A stretch of 64,000 bases of DNA from Stenotrophomonas rhizophila (GCF_000661955.1 NZ_CP007597.1:2522984-2586983); one strand, 5' to 3'; positions 45,810 to 55,762 are shown, counted from the stretch's first letter. Made by a program: numbers and translations. Notes: a model not told the origin generated them from the sequence alone.

Positions 45810-46973
45810 TCAGGGCGTCAGGATCACCTTGCGGCAATCCTCCTGCTTGCGGTCGAAGATCTCGTAGCCCTTGGCCGCCTCTTCCAGCGGCATGCGGTGG
45901 GTGACGATCACCCCCGGATCGAGATTGCCTTCTGCGATATGGTCGAGCAGCTCCGGCATCAGCTTCTGAACGTGGGTCTGGCCCATCTTGAAGGTCAGCC
46001 CCTTGTCGAAGGCATCGCCGAGCAGGAAGCCGTGCACGAAGCCGGCATACACGCCGGGAATGCTCACGGTGCCGCCGCGACGCGTGGCCGCGATGCACTG
46101 GCGGATCGCCACGCCACTGCTGCCTTCCACCTTCAGCGTGGTCAACGCCGACTCGAGCGCACTGCCCTCGGCTTCAAACCCGACTGCCTCGATGGTGGCA
46201 TCCACGCCGCGTCCGTTGGTCTGGGTGACGATGTATTCGGCCGGATCATCGACGCGCGTGAAGTCGATCGGCGTCACCCCGTACGTGCGTTGCGCGAAGT
46301 CGAGGCGGTACGCCAGGTGATCGACCATGAAGATGGTCTCCGCCCCCAGCAGGCGGCAGCACGCCGCGCTCATCAGGCCAACCGGCCCTGCGCCGAAGAT
46401 CGCCACACTGGAGCCGGGCTTGACCCCGGCATTGATCGCCGCCTGGTAGCCGGTGGGCAGGATGTCCGACAGGAACAGCACCTGCTCGTCGGACAGCCCG
46501 TCCGGAATCCGCAACGGACCCACATTGGCCTTGGGTACGCGCACGAACTCGGCCTGCCCACCCGACACGCCGCCATACAGATGGCTGTAACCGAACAGCG
46601 CCGCCGGCGGACGGATGCCCTTCTGATTGGTCGCCGCCCCCTTGCCGCTGTTGGTGGTTTCGCACGCGGCAAACTCGGCAAGACGGCAATGGAAGCAGCT
46701 GCCACAGGCAATCACGAACGGAATCACGACCCGATCGCCCGGCCGAAGGTCGCTCACACCGCTGCCGACCTCTTCGACAATGCCCATGAACTCATGGCCC
46801 AGCACGTCGCCGCTGTGCAGGTCGGGAATCTTGCCGCGATACAGATGCAGGTCCGAACCGCAGATCGCCGTGGCGGTCACGCGCAGAATCAGGTCGTCGG
46901 GAGCCGCCAGCACCGGATCGGGGACGGTGTCGACACGGACGTCCTTGCTGCCGTGGTAGGTCAATGCGCGCAT
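45810..46973 (-). CDS. Zinc-dependent alcohol dehydrogenase, formaldehyde-dehydrogenase-like
   Basis: A 387-residue MDR-family enzyme. Catalytic zinc ligands are C38 (AICGSDLH) and H60-E61 (GHEFMG). The structural zinc loop has C90, C93, C96 and C104, and the NAD loop is [14 protein letters not shown]. Insertions and [18 protein letters not shown] resemble the FdhA-type group. The ATG at 46973 ([15 protein letters not shown]) is the family start; an upstream extension is not. It is the first gene of the six-gene run, with the dehydrogenase-like gene one base away. It may oxidise an alcohol or aldehyde intermediate. Confidence 0.9.
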   Translation of the reverse strand: MRALTYHGSKDVRVDTVPDPVLAAPDDLILRVTATAICGSDLHLYRGKIPDLHSGDVLGHEFMGIVEEVGSGVSDLRPGDRVVIPFVIACGSCFHCRLAEFAACETTNSGKGAATNQKGIRPPAALFGYSHLYGGVSGGQAEFVRVPKANVGPLRIPDGLSDEQVLFLSDILPTGYQAAINAGVKPGSSVAIFGAGPVGLMSAACCRLLGAETIFMVDHLAYRLDFAQRTYGVTPIDFTRVDDPAEYIVTQTNGRGVDATIEAVGFEAEGSALESALTTLKVEGSSGVAIRQCIAATRRGGTVSIPGVYAGFVHGFLLGDAFDKGLTFKMGQTHVQKLMPELLDHIAEGNLDPGVIVTHRMPLEEAAKGYEIFDRKQEDCRKVILTP

Positions 46974-47121
46974 ATGCTGCTCCAGTGAGGGATGCACCAT
47001 TGCTACGCCGGGCTGCGTACCGGGGGGGTGACTCAACCGTGTGCGCCATGTTGAGGGGGAGCGACGGTACGTTCACCCGGGCGGCAGGATGCTCCAACTT
47101 CACCCACACAGGAGTCAGCGA

Positions 47122-47292
47122 ATGAACACACCCACCCATCCACGCGGCACGCCCGAAGACGATCAGCAGAAGGCATTCACACCGGACAAGGTCCGCAATG
47201 ACGACGCCCGCTGGAGGGACAAGGACATGGCGGAACAGGACGACGGCAAGGTCACCCCGGCCGACTACGAGGCGCCCCCGTCGCAGGACTGA
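47122..47292 (+). CDS. Small acidic hydrophilic protein
   Basis: A 56-residue protein, Asp/Glu/Lys-rich and without hydrophobic segments (DDQQKAFTPDKVRNDDARWR in the middle), probably disordered. It has a good ribosome site, GGAG nine bases before the ATG. No function is recognised. Such proteins are often linked to stress. Confidence 0.6.
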   Translation: MNTPTHPRGTPEDDQQKAFTPDKVRNDDARWRDKDMAEQDDGKVTPADYEAPPSQD

Positions 47293-47310
47293 GGCAGGCC
47301 ACCCGTCGTA

Positions 47311-47556
47311 CTACTGCTGCCCAGGCGGTGAGGTGGGCGGCGCTTCCACCGGCGGCGCTGCAGGGGTCGGATCGCCTTCAGGCGGCGCCTCCAGCGGCGG
47401 CACCTGCGCGGGAGGATCCCCCTGGGGCGGTGCTTCGGCAGGCGGCTCCTGCACCGGCGGTTCCGGGCTCACCGGCACTTCCACCGGCGGCGCATCAGGC
47501 GACCCTGGCGTGGGCGTAGGGGGCGCGCCGGGCGGCGAATGCGACGATGCGTTCAT
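47311..47556 (-). CDS. Proline-rich low-complexity protein
   Basis: An 81-residue protein made almost wholly of Pro, Glu, Ala and Val in PPxEAPP/PPVEVP-like units. It has no signal peptide, so it may be a cytoplasmic disordered polypeptide. GGAG lies ten bases upstream of the ATG at 47556. The gene may be an artefact of GC-rich repeats, but the ribosome site favours it. Confidence 0.45.
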   Translation of the reverse strand: MNASSHSPPGAPPTPTPGSPDAPPVEVPVSPEPPVQEPPAEAPPQGDPPAQVPPLEAPPEGDPTPAAPPVEAPPTSPPGQQ

Positions 47557-47708
47557 CGGGTAGCTCCAACGGGTGGGATGGCAGAGCATCGCCGGTAGCG
47601 CGTCAACAACCGGCGACGGCACCGTGCACGTATCGGCACGGTGACGCTTAGTACGAGGCCACGCCGGGCGCTATCCTGTGCCGCATTCCCGCAACGTGGA
47701 CCGTGCAC

Positions 47709-48833
47709 ATGGCTGTTTCGAAATGGATGTCGGCGCTTCCGTTGTGCCTGCTGCTGGCCCCCGGCGCGCACGCCGCAGCGCCTACTGACGGCGTGCGCCA
47801 GGTGCCCAGCTTCGCATTGCCGGTCTCGCCCTATCTCAGCCCGCAGGCGCAGGACAGCGTACGCAGCGCAGTGATCCACGGTGATCCCGCGGCCAAGCTG
47901 GACAATCCCGCCGTCCTCGCGCAGCTGGACAGTATCCGCAAGGGGACCGACCAATGGGCCTATGGCGAGATCGCCGAACTGCGCAAACGCTTCGCGGTGG
48001 AGCTGCATCACGAAACCTGGGGCGGCATTCCGGTGGTGCGCGTGCAGCCACGCAGTGCGCCGGCTGACCCTGCAAATCAACGCCTGCTGATCGAACTGCA
48101 TGGCGGCGCCTTTGTGTTCGGACGCGCCGACAGCCTGGGCCTGCTTGAGGCGATCCCGGTGGCGGCGATGACCGGCATGACCGTGCTTGCCGTGGAGTAT
48201 CGCCAGGGCCCCGAGCACCGCTTCCCTGCGGCCAGCGAGGATGTCGCGGCGGTGTACCGGGCGGCACTGGCGCGGTTGCCCGCCGCGCACATCGGCATCT
48301 TCGGCTGCTCGGCCGGTGGCGTGCTCACCGGGGAGTCACTGGCCTGGTTCGCGAAGGAGAAGCTGCCCATGCCCGGCGCTGCCGGCCTGTTCTGCGCAGG
48401 CGGCGATGCGCGTTACGGCGGCGACTCGCGCTACGTCATGGCCGCGATCAACGACGCCCTGCTGCCCCATGCCGACGGCACATTGCCCATCATGGAGGAC
48501 CTCTACTACGGCGACGTCGACTTCCGCGACCCGCTGGTGTCGCCGGTGTTTTCCGAACCGCTGCTGGCGCAGTTTCCGCCCACGCTGTTCATCACCGGCA
48601 CCCGCGCGGCGGAGCTGAGCAATGTGTCCTACATGCACAGCCGGCTGGTCGATCTGGAGCGCGTGTCGGACCTGCATGTGTGGGAGGGGCTGGGGCACGC
48701 GTTCCATCTGGATGCCAAGCTGCCGGAAAGCCAGCAGGCGTATCGGGTGATGGCGAGGTTCTTTGCAAAGCACCTCGAAACGGCGTTGCCCGCCAGCCAC
48801 CCTGCCCCCGCAGCGGCAGCGAGCACTAGGTGA
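47709..48833 (+). CDS. Secreted alpha/beta hydrolase, HSL-type esterase
   Basis: A 374-residue exported esterase/lipase-like enzyme of the hormone-sensitive-lipase group. The signal peptide ends near AHAAA. The oxyanion-hole motif is LHGGAFVF (HGG at 131-133), the nucleophile is S201 in FGCSAGG, and EGLGHAFHLD near the end carries the catalytic histidine. The ATG at 47709 is chosen; a GTG two codons upstream is in frame. The end overlaps the convergent barstar-like gene by eight bases. Confidence 0.88.
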   Translation: MAVSKWMSALPLCLLLAPGAHAAAPTDGVRQVPSFALPVSPYLSPQAQDSVRSAVIHGDPAAKLDNPAVLAQLDSIRKGTDQWAYGEIAELRKRFAVELHHETWGGIPVVRVQPRSAPADPANQRLLIELHGGAFVFGRADSLGLLEAIPVAAMTGMTVLAVEYRQGPEHRFPAASEDVAAVYRAALARLPAAHIGIFGCSAGGVLTGESLAWFAKEKLPMPGAAGLFCAGGDARYGGDSRYVMAAINDALLPHADGTLPIMEDLYYGDVDFRDPLVSPVFSEPLLAQFPPTLFITGTRAAELSNVSYMHSRLVDLERVSDLHVWEGLGHAFHLDAKLPESQQAYRVMARFFAKHLETALPASHPAPAAAASTR

Positions 48834-49164
48834 TCACGAGGACAATGGGCGACGACTGTTCGCGCGCCGCACAACGTTCACTGAGCAGTTCCAGCGTCAT
48901 GATGAAGGATTCGCGCAGCTCGCGCGGCATGGCGGCCAGGCCATCCACTTGCACCAGAACGACCTCCCCGGGCGCTACCACCACCCGGCTCATCCCTGCG
49001 TCGGCGTCGCGCAGGGAGGACAGGCAGTCAAGCAGCGCATGGCCGTTGCGGCCATAGAATGCCGGCAGGCCAAAGGCTGCAACGAAGACCTCGTGGTATT
49101 CGTCCCAGCTTGTGACCCGGGTGAAATCCAGGCGGATCGTCGTGCCAATGTTCAACGCTTGCAT
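48826..49164 (-). CDS. Barstar-family protein
   Basis: A 112-residue protein resembling barstar, the small inhibitor of barnase-type RNases. The hallmark is FVAAFGLPAFYGRNGHALLDCLSSL near residues 28-52 (in two pieces), matching the helix that carries the conserved Y-G-x-N and LxDCL residues. No barnase-like RNase gene is adjacent, so this may be an orphan immunity protein. It could also be a housekeeping barstar-like protein. Confidence 0.8.
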   Translation of the reverse strand: MQALNIGTTIRLDFTRVTSWDEYHEVFVAAFGLPAFYGRNGHALLDCLSSLRDADAGMSRVVVAPGEVVLVQVDGLAAMPRELRESFIMTLELLSERCAAREQSSPIVLVIT

Positions 49165-49316
49165 GGGCTCCGTCCTGGAGATTAAGGCCGATAGTCTAGA
49201 GCAGTGGCGGCGAGTTCCGCTCTACACCTGACGTTGACCATGACTGCACCGGCGCAGTACACCTGCACTGGTCTACTTGCGTCTACTCCTTCAGCAACAC
49301 GACGGATCAGCCAACG

Positions 49317-49562
49317 ATGTCCTCCACAGGTGTCTTCCATCTGATTGAAGTTGCTGGCGATCGCGAGCTCTCCAGCGATCGCGCAGCGCGTGTCACTTCC
49401 GTGACCGCGTCTTGCCTCAAGTGCAACCACCACTTCACTGCGGCTGACGAATCGACACTGCTGGCAGTGCCCGGTGGCATTGCGATGCGCTGCCCGGGCT
49501 GCAAAGCGAGACAGGCCATCAGCAGCGTGGTGTTTGACGACTTCCTACGCAGGCGGGAATAA
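49317..49562 (+). CDS. Small zinc-ribbon protein
   Basis: An 81-residue protein with two CxxC pairs, CLKC near 33-36 and CPGC near 59-62, which would hold one zinc. No family is recognised. It lies between the barstar-like gene and the 850-residue gene, with its own start and unrelated strand. Confidence 0.6.
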   Translation: MSSTGVFHLIEVAGDRELSSDRAARVTSVTASCLKCNHHFTAADESTLLAVPGGIAMRCPGCKARQAISSVVFDDFLRRRE

Positions 49563-49647
49563 CCTCTTCCGGCCGCTTTGGGGTACGTCCGGCGACGGAC
49601 ATGCCCCAAGCGCCTGCGCCCTCAAGCCGGGGCAGCACTACAGTCTG

Positions 49648-52200
49648 CTATTGCCCTTTCTCGTCACCCATCGCGCCGTGCAGCTTGGCCTGCAAGGCAC
49701 TGTCGGCGAACGGGTCGAACACGGTGGTGGTATGCGCTCCCACCATGTAGGCGGTGGCGTCGATGGCGCTCGCGGGCGCATAGAGGGTACGCACCTGCGC
49801 GTACTTATTCAGCGACAATGCCGCAACGCAGCCCATCAGCAGCACATACTTGAGCAGTCCGCGCTCGGCCGCGTCGTCCGGTAGCGGCCAGGCCAGCACC
49901 AACTCGGCGACGTCCAGCGTTTCGCTGTGGCGCCTTTCCCAACCGTGACTTGCGCAGTAAATGCCAGCCGCGGCAAGGGACGGCTGCTCACGCAGGCGCT
50001 TCAGGACCTGGGCATGCAATGCCGGCGTCCAGCACTCGGACAGTGCGAAACACAGTCCGCGCGGAAAACTTTTCTCGTCCCACAGTCGCGAGAGCAGGTA
50101 GTCGGTGTTGCCCGGTGCCTGTGGGCCCATGGTGCCCAGACTCTCGTACAGGGTATCGAGTACCTGCTTGCGCGCATGTTCGCCGCGGTGCATCGCGGCC
50201 GACGCGTCTTCCAGCGCGGCGCGGATGGTGACAGCCATGTCAGCCGACGTCATTGCTTCCAGCACGCGCCTTGCCGGGTAGTCGTCGCTCCTGTCAGGCG
50301 CGAGCGCCGTCGCGCGGGCCTGAGTCCGCGCCAGGGCCCAGTAGAACAGACGCTGGCGCTGGGTCGTGTCCAGCACCTCCCGCAGACGTTTGATGTCCTC
50401 GCTGACCCGATCGGTTACCACGCTTTTCACCGGCGCGGCGTTCAACAGGGCCATCAGCGGCTCGAACAGGCGCGCGTCGCTCCAGAAGGCTCGCAGACCC
50501 GCCAGGATGGCGTCGACCCTGTTATCGGCCTCCAACTCGGCAAGATAATCGCCAGCGGGCGGCTCCTCGATCATCGCGATCAGCAGGGGGACCAGTGCGT
50601 CGCCAGCATCGGTGACGCTGCGGCACAGCTCCGGCAACAGCGACGCCTGCAGTTTGCCGCTCAACTGCGGCAGGGCGCGCTGCACCAGTTCTATCCGCGT
50701 CGGCAGCGTGCTGTCGAGCAGATGGCCGATTGCCCATCGCCGCGCATCATCGTCGTCCGCCAGGTCCGGGCGCCGTGCCAGGCGTATGGCCATTGCATCG
50801 CGCGTGGCCGGAGCGGCTTGGGCGACGCCCTCGGCGAAGTCAGGCGCATCCCAGATGGTGAGCAGGTCCTCAGCCAGGCGACGGTTGCCAGCCAGCGCCT
50901 CGACACTGAGCGCCGTCTCCGCGTCGCCAAGCAACCGTTGCGCCTGCTCGGCCAGGTCCAGTACGCGCAGCATCAGGTCGTCCCATGCCAGCAACGGCTG
51001 AACGACGGTCAGGAGCGCGCGACCATCGCTGATGGCCTGGTGAACAGGGTGCAGGATGGCAAGGACCTGCCAGTGCGCCGTCGGTGACGCGGCGAGCAAC
51101 TGCGTGGCCGCGTCCGCAGCCGCGCCTGCGTCCTCGCCCAGACACAGTTGCATGCGCGCGCGCAGAGCCCATGTCGCCGGGGCATCGGTGTCGGTGATCC
51201 GATCCAGCGCCTGCAGGGTGGCCGCCGGGTCCAGTGCGTCGGCATCGCGCTCCAGCGCGCTGTCGATGTGAGCCAGAACCATGGCCCCTACCGAACGGGG
51301 CGATACCGCAAGCGCCCGCAGACGCTGCGCAACCGGCGCCTTGGCGTCGATCTGCGCCCACACCAGCATGCGTGCGCGGCGGTGGCGGAAATCGGGGACG
51401 ACCGGCAGGTCTGCGTCGTCAGCCATTGTCCCGAAGGTGGCCACGAATGCGCGCAGCAATGGCGTAGCCACGTCGGCGACCTGCTCCAGAACCTGCGCAA
51501 GGCGCGCATCCTGGCCGAGCAGACGCGTGTGCAGCAGCCAGTAAACGGCGAGGTGCACGTCCCCGCTCAGTAAGGGCAGTGCTGCCTCGAATTCGCGCTG
51601 TTCGTATTCCTTGGTGGGGAACGTGCTCAGATAATGGTTGAACGCCTCGGCACCCAGTTCATCCGGGCCCTGCAACGGTTGGCCCTGGTTGTCGCAGGCA
51701 GCCTGCGAAAGCGCCTGCATGACCCACTGGTAGCGCGTGAGCAGGTCGGCGGTGCCGGCATCCTGCGGAGAGGGTGTCCACGCGTATTCGTGCAAGAGCG
51801 CGGCCTCTGCGTCCTCCCTGTCATCGCCGATGTCCCACTCGTCGAGCTCGTCCAACTCCAGTTCCTTTTCCCACATCCGCGCCCGGAAGGCCTGGTAATC
51901 GGCCAGACTGGCGAAACGCGGTTCCACCAGCCGGGTCTCGTGGTCCTGCCACCACACCTGACCGCCTCCCCGGAGGTCCAGCAGGGTGTAGTTGTCGCCC
52001 TCGTCGTCGAGCACGACGAAGCCGGAAAGCGTCTTGTCGATGCCGCCAAAGTACCGCGGGTTGTTGCGCAGGTGCGCGTGGACCAGATCGGGGACATCCA
52101 GCGCGGCGAAATCGGCCGTGATCGCCGCAACGATCTGCTCGGTAAGCGGGAGCGCATAGAAGCGCGAGTAGGAAGAAATCAAGTCCACGGTGTCGTCCAT
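49648..52200 (-). CDS. Large protein with SMI1/KNR4 (SUKH)-like N terminus and helical repeats
   Basis: An 850-residue protein with no signal or membrane segment. Residues about 20-110 resemble SMI1/KNR4 (SUKH) domains: PDLVHAHLRNNPRYFGG, then GFVVLDDEGDNYTLLDLRG and GQVWWQDHETRLVE, with the typical Gly-Asp-turn and W-x-HE signature. An acidic linker (DELDEWDIGDDREDAE) follows. The remaining 700 residues are Ala/Leu-rich helical, HEAT- or TPR-like, and end near FADSALQAKLHGAMGD. SUKH domains are common immunity proteins against polymorphic toxins. Whether this giant form is an immunity protein or a scaffold is unknown. Confidence 0.72.
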   Translation of the reverse strand: MDDTVDLISSYSRFYALPLTEQIVAAITADFAALDVPDLVHAHLRNNPRYFGGIDKTLSGFVVLDDEGDNYTLLDLRGGGQVWWQDHETRLVEPRFASLADYQAFRARMWEKELELDELDEWDIGDDREDAEAALLHEYAWTPSPQDAGTADLLTRYQWVMQALSQAACDNQGQPLQGPDELGAEAFNHYLSTFPTKEYEQREFEAALPLLSGDVHLAVYWLLHTRLLGQDARLAQVLEQVADVATPLLRAFVATFGTMADDADLPVVPDFRHRRARMLVWAQIDAKAPVAQRLRALAVSPRSVGAMVLAHIDSALERDADALDPAATLQALDRITDTDAPATWALRARMQLCLGEDAGAAADAATQLLAASPTAHWQVLAILHPVHQAISDGRALLTVVQPLLAWDDLMLRVLDLAEQAQRLLGDAETALSVEALAGNRRLAEDLLTIWDAPDFAEGVAQAAPATRDAMAIRLARRPDLADDDDARRWAIGHLLDSTLPTRIELVQRALPQLSGKLQASLLPELCRSVTDAGDALVPLLIAMIEEPPAGDYLAELEADNRVDAILAGLRAFWSDARLFEPLMALLNAAPVKSVVTDRVSEDIKRLREVLDTTQRQRLFYWALARTQARATALAPDRSDDYPARRVLEAMTSADMAVTIRAALEDASAAMHRGEHARKQVLDTLYESLGTMGPQAPGNTDYLLSRLWDEKSFPRGLCFALSECWTPALHAQVLKRLREQPSLAAAGIYCASHGWERRHSETLDVAELVLAWPLPDDAAERGLLKYVLLMGCVAALSLNKYAQVRTLYAPASAIDATAYMVGAHTTTVFDPFADSALQAKLHGAMGDEKGQ

Positions 52201-52589
52201 GTCTACGAAGGAAAGGTGCAGCGAGGCGCGGTGGTTCCATCCAGCTCTGTCGGTCGCGTGTCGCGCCCGAGGTCTGGTCCGGCCGGAGAGTTTACAAGAT
52301 GGCAGCTGATCAGCGGATTAGCGCTACTGCCCCAGCGCACACCTCTAGGCGGGGGCCAAGCAGTGGCTTACTGTTGAAACCGAGGCCTGTTCGCGCTTGG
52401 AGAGTAGAGCGCCATGACGCCCGCGATGCGCCCGATGGAATGCTCGCCGCTCGTTTGGAGGAGTCGAGATGACCTCCCTGGGCAGCACGCCATACCGCAG
52501 AAGGCCTGATGCTCCTTGTGCGCCAATAATGCGCCAAACACCGCGACGGTCAGATGGCAAGGCACCAGAATAGGAGCTCATTAGAGTGC
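52201..52589. other. Gene-free stretch
   Basis: About 390 bp between the large SUKH-like gene and the membrane-protein gene. I see no convincing coding frame, RNA gene or repeat. Base composition is less GC-rich than in the flanking genes. It may be eroded foreign DNA. Confidence 0.4.
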
Positions 52590-53048
52590 TCAGATGCGCG
52601 CAGGGGATAGCAATACGCCCCAGAATATTACGACGCATCCCGCCGCGAGCAAGGCCGCGAGCCCGCTGACCATCAGCGCGCGAAGCACCCTCCGGCCGAG
52701 GAGTGTGCCGACTTTCGCTGTGAAGCATCGAATTGGCCGCGGCTTCGCTTTCTCTGTCCCAGCAAAGAACGCAGCCGGTGAGGGCATTGCCTCGCCGGCA
52801 CCGGCTACCTTCCGCCGTATCCTCCGGATCTCATCCGCTGCGCCGGCCATGATGCAGATCAAGCTTCCGAAGAACTTAGAGATCAACACCAGGACGAGAG
52901 CGGCGCACAACCAAGGCATCGCAGATTTGATTGCCGGCAGGGAAATCAAACCTCCCAGGTACGGCAAGTTGGCTGCGGCAAGACCAACCGCGGCCGCCGT
53001 GCCGAAAGTGATGGAAGATGCTGGTCCACCCAGACCCACCACTCGCAA
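52590..53048 (-). CDS. Hypothetical membrane protein
   Basis: A protein of about 152 residues with hydrophobic segments near 18-40, 46-68 and 122-148, and a basic cytoplasmic loop (DEIRRIRRKVAG). No family is recognised. The start is uncertain: the frame opens with a TTG at 53048, and a GTG two codons later is equally possible. It lies in the lower-GC stretch next to the tRNA and may be part of an old insertion. Confidence 0.5.
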   Translation of the reverse strand: MRVVGLGGPASSITFGTAAAVGLAAANLPYLGGLISLPAIKSAMPWLCAALVLVLISKFFGSLICIMAGAADEIRRIRRKVAGAGEAMPSPAAFFAGTEKAKPRPIRCFTAKVGTLLGRRVLRALMVSGLAALLAAGCVVIFWGVLLSPARI

Positions 53049-53276
53049 TCGTCAACGCGCCGGCCAAGCCTTGGCATCTCGACGTTGTTACACACAGCAG
53101 CGCGGCAGCCCATCCAGACGGCTGGCCACTGATCGCCATCGAAAGTCAGGCGGGAGCATGCGCGCAGGATACGGGTCGGGTTTTCAGATTCGGCGACTGG
53201 CCGTAACGGGTCCGCCGTATAGGCGGTCAGGGGTGCAGAACGCCGTCGCGCTTGGCGGCGGCGTTCTGCTACCGGT

Positions 53277-53759
53277 TTACTGGCAGACGTACTCTGTCGC
53301 CGATTCGACTATGTTCAAGTCGAGCTCTTCGTACTGGATCGCGACGGTTTCCATGAGGGAGAAATAGACCACTGTGCGCGCGCCGACGTTGCACGCGGCC
53401 GGTAGATCACCGGCGTAGGCGTGCCCGTTGATCGCATAAGCAATGCCGTAGCAAGTCGAGCCGATCTGGTACGGATTGTGATTGCAGGCCATGCGCTGAC
53501 TATTGGCCTCTGCGCTGGAGACGTCATAGTTGGCCGTCCAGCCACTGGCCGCATCGTTGGGGCAGCTGCCTGGAAAACCACTGATAGGATTCTGGCCGGC
53601 GTTGCAGGTGTAGTCAAAAGCGCTGATGTAGGCGCTCTGTCTGAAGTACGCGGTTCTGCCGCTATCGACCCATTGACCCGCTGCGGCGTCTTGGGCAAAG
53701 GCGGACAGGCCGAGCAGGCACAGCGCAGCTGCGGCGAGAGGTGTAAATCCTTTCAACAT
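53277..53759 (-). CDS. Secreted Cys-containing hypothetical protein
   Basis: A 160-residue protein with a clear signal peptide (MLKGFTPLAAAALCLLGLSAFAQD). The mature part has six cysteines (DYTCNAGQ, PGSCPND, MACNHN, STCYGI, AACNVG and the terminal VCQ), probably three disulfides. Aromatic and Asn-rich segments suggest a beta-rich extracytoplasmic protein. It is unrecognised. The ATG at 53759 is set by the signal peptide. It lies in the tRNA-proximal accessory stretch. Confidence 0.65.
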   Translation of the reverse strand: MLKGFTPLAAAALCLLGLSAFAQDAAAGQWVDSGRTAYFRQSAYISAFDYTCNAGQNPISGFPGSCPNDAASGWTANYDVSSAEANSQRMACNHNPYQIGSTCYGIAYAINGHAYAGDLPAACNVGARTVVYFSLMETVAIQYEELDLNIVESATEYVCQ

Positions 53760-54219
53760 GACTATCGTCCTCGGAATTGGCGTAGTGCACGCATCATGCG
53801 TGCCGGCGGAGTTTATCCACACTTTCCGGACGCAAATATGACGAAATTGGCACTCTGAGCGTGGAAGCCAGGTACAGCGCGAGTTTCTCTGCCCTCGCCG
53901 GGGTTCTGCGCCCCCTACCCTTACGACAAAAAGATAAAGTTGCTGGCCAGTGAGCCTCCGGCATGGAGGTCTGCCGCGCCAGCCGCACGGTTGATACCCC
54001 GCGCAAGAACCCCAAGCAACTGCTCCAGCAGGCAGGCGAAAGGCCCTTCAGCCGTCAATATAAAAGTCCTGGTGCAGAATGGTGGCACTGGGTAACTTTG
54101 TATCCGGGCGGGCGAAGTGGACCATTAAGCCACCGAAGAAAAAGCGGAAAACGGAACAGGGAAACCTCCGTCATCCGGCGCATCCGAATCTGGACTGTAC
54201 TTGGTCGCACGAATGGGAG

Positions 54220-54486
54220 TCTGGTTATGAGCATCCCCTTTCGTGAAGATCTGCCTCAGTTGACCGGGGTATCCGGGTCGCGGAGAGGATGCCATTGAGT
54301 GCGAATGCCGTGGCTGCCTTGACTGAGCTACCAGCCCCCCTGGTCGGCACCTACACGCATACGGTTACCGATTGGTTTTCAGCGGATGGCAAGCCTGCGG
54401 GTGTCGGCAGGAGTCTTCACCGCCTTCGGCACATTTTCTACGCGCACAAGGCCATTGCAGGCGTGCAACATCGTGTAAGTGCTTGA
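54220..54486 (+). pseudogene. Decayed tyrosine-recombinase (integrase) remnant
   Basis: Across two frames the plus strand encodes fragments resembling the catalytic part of phage integrases. PLSANAVAALTEL from 54293 looks like the conserved region before the catalytic arginines. HRLRHIFYAHKAIAGV near 54420 matches the HxLRHTxAT box. The frame then stops without the terminal tyrosine motif. It ends five bases before the 3' end of a tRNA gene, a normal integrase position. The region 53760-54219 upstream holds nothing else I can support. Confidence 0.4.
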
Positions 54487-54490
54487 AATA

Positions 54491-54567
54491 TGGTGACCCC
54501 GGCCCGATTCGAACGGGCGACCTTCCCCTTAGGAGGGGGACGCTCTATCCAGCTGAGCTACGGGGCC
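54491..54567 (-). tRNA. tRNA-Arg (anticodon CCT)
   Basis: A complete cloverleaf on the minus strand. The 7-bp acceptor is GGCCCCG/CGGGGTC, the D arm is GCTCAGCTGGATAGAGC, the anticodon stem is TCCCC/GGGGA with loop CTCCTAA (anticodon CCT, reading AGG), the T arm is GCCCGTTCGAATCGGGC, and CCA is encoded. The 77-nt length is normal. Confidence 0.96.
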
Positions 54568-54600
54568 AAGTGCGGGACGGAAAACACCCGCCAGACCGCT

Positions 54601-54629
54601 GGCTGCACGCGCCAACGCGGCGTGCAGCC
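54601..54629 (-). terminator. Hairpin between kdsA and tRNA-Arg
   Basis: A perfect 10-bp stem GGCTGCACGC / GCGTGCAGCC with a 9-base loop, 64 bases after the kdsA stop. No T tract follows, so it may be an RNA-processing or rho-dependent site. Confidence 0.4.
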
Positions 54630-54693
54630 ATCAAGGATACCCACATTCAGCGACGGGACCAAGGCCGTCGCCGCCGAATGCCGGCAGGCCGCC

Positions 54694-55539
<846 letters not shown>

Positions 55540-55762
55540 TCAATTTCCTTGGGTGAAATGCGGCCGACATGCGGACCGATCAGGCGACATTCTAGGCCGC
55601 ATGGCCACGCTAGAAAATGGCTCGGCTGCCCAATGGCACCACTTCGGGCCTGCCCAGCCGCAATTGGCCGGATCCTCCCTGTGGCCCCGCCCCCGCCGAT
55701 CCGGCCCCGGTACATCAGCACTGGCTTATGCTCGCCTTCCCTGAATCGATTCGGACGTTGCC

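Noticed and set aside
42513..46973. The six-gene run considered as a nodulation-factor operon
   Set aside because: Only the NodS-like methyltransferase and a deacetylase of a different family (PIG-L, not NodB) are present. There is no NodC or NodA.
52345..52728. Open frames upstream of the membrane-protein gene
   Set aside because: Two overlapping minus-strand frames have no ribosome site, no domain and arginine/alanine-skewed composition.
53794..54015. A 73-codon minus-strand frame near the tRNA
   Set aside because: It has no ribosome site, domain or context support, and it overlaps the region of decayed sequence.
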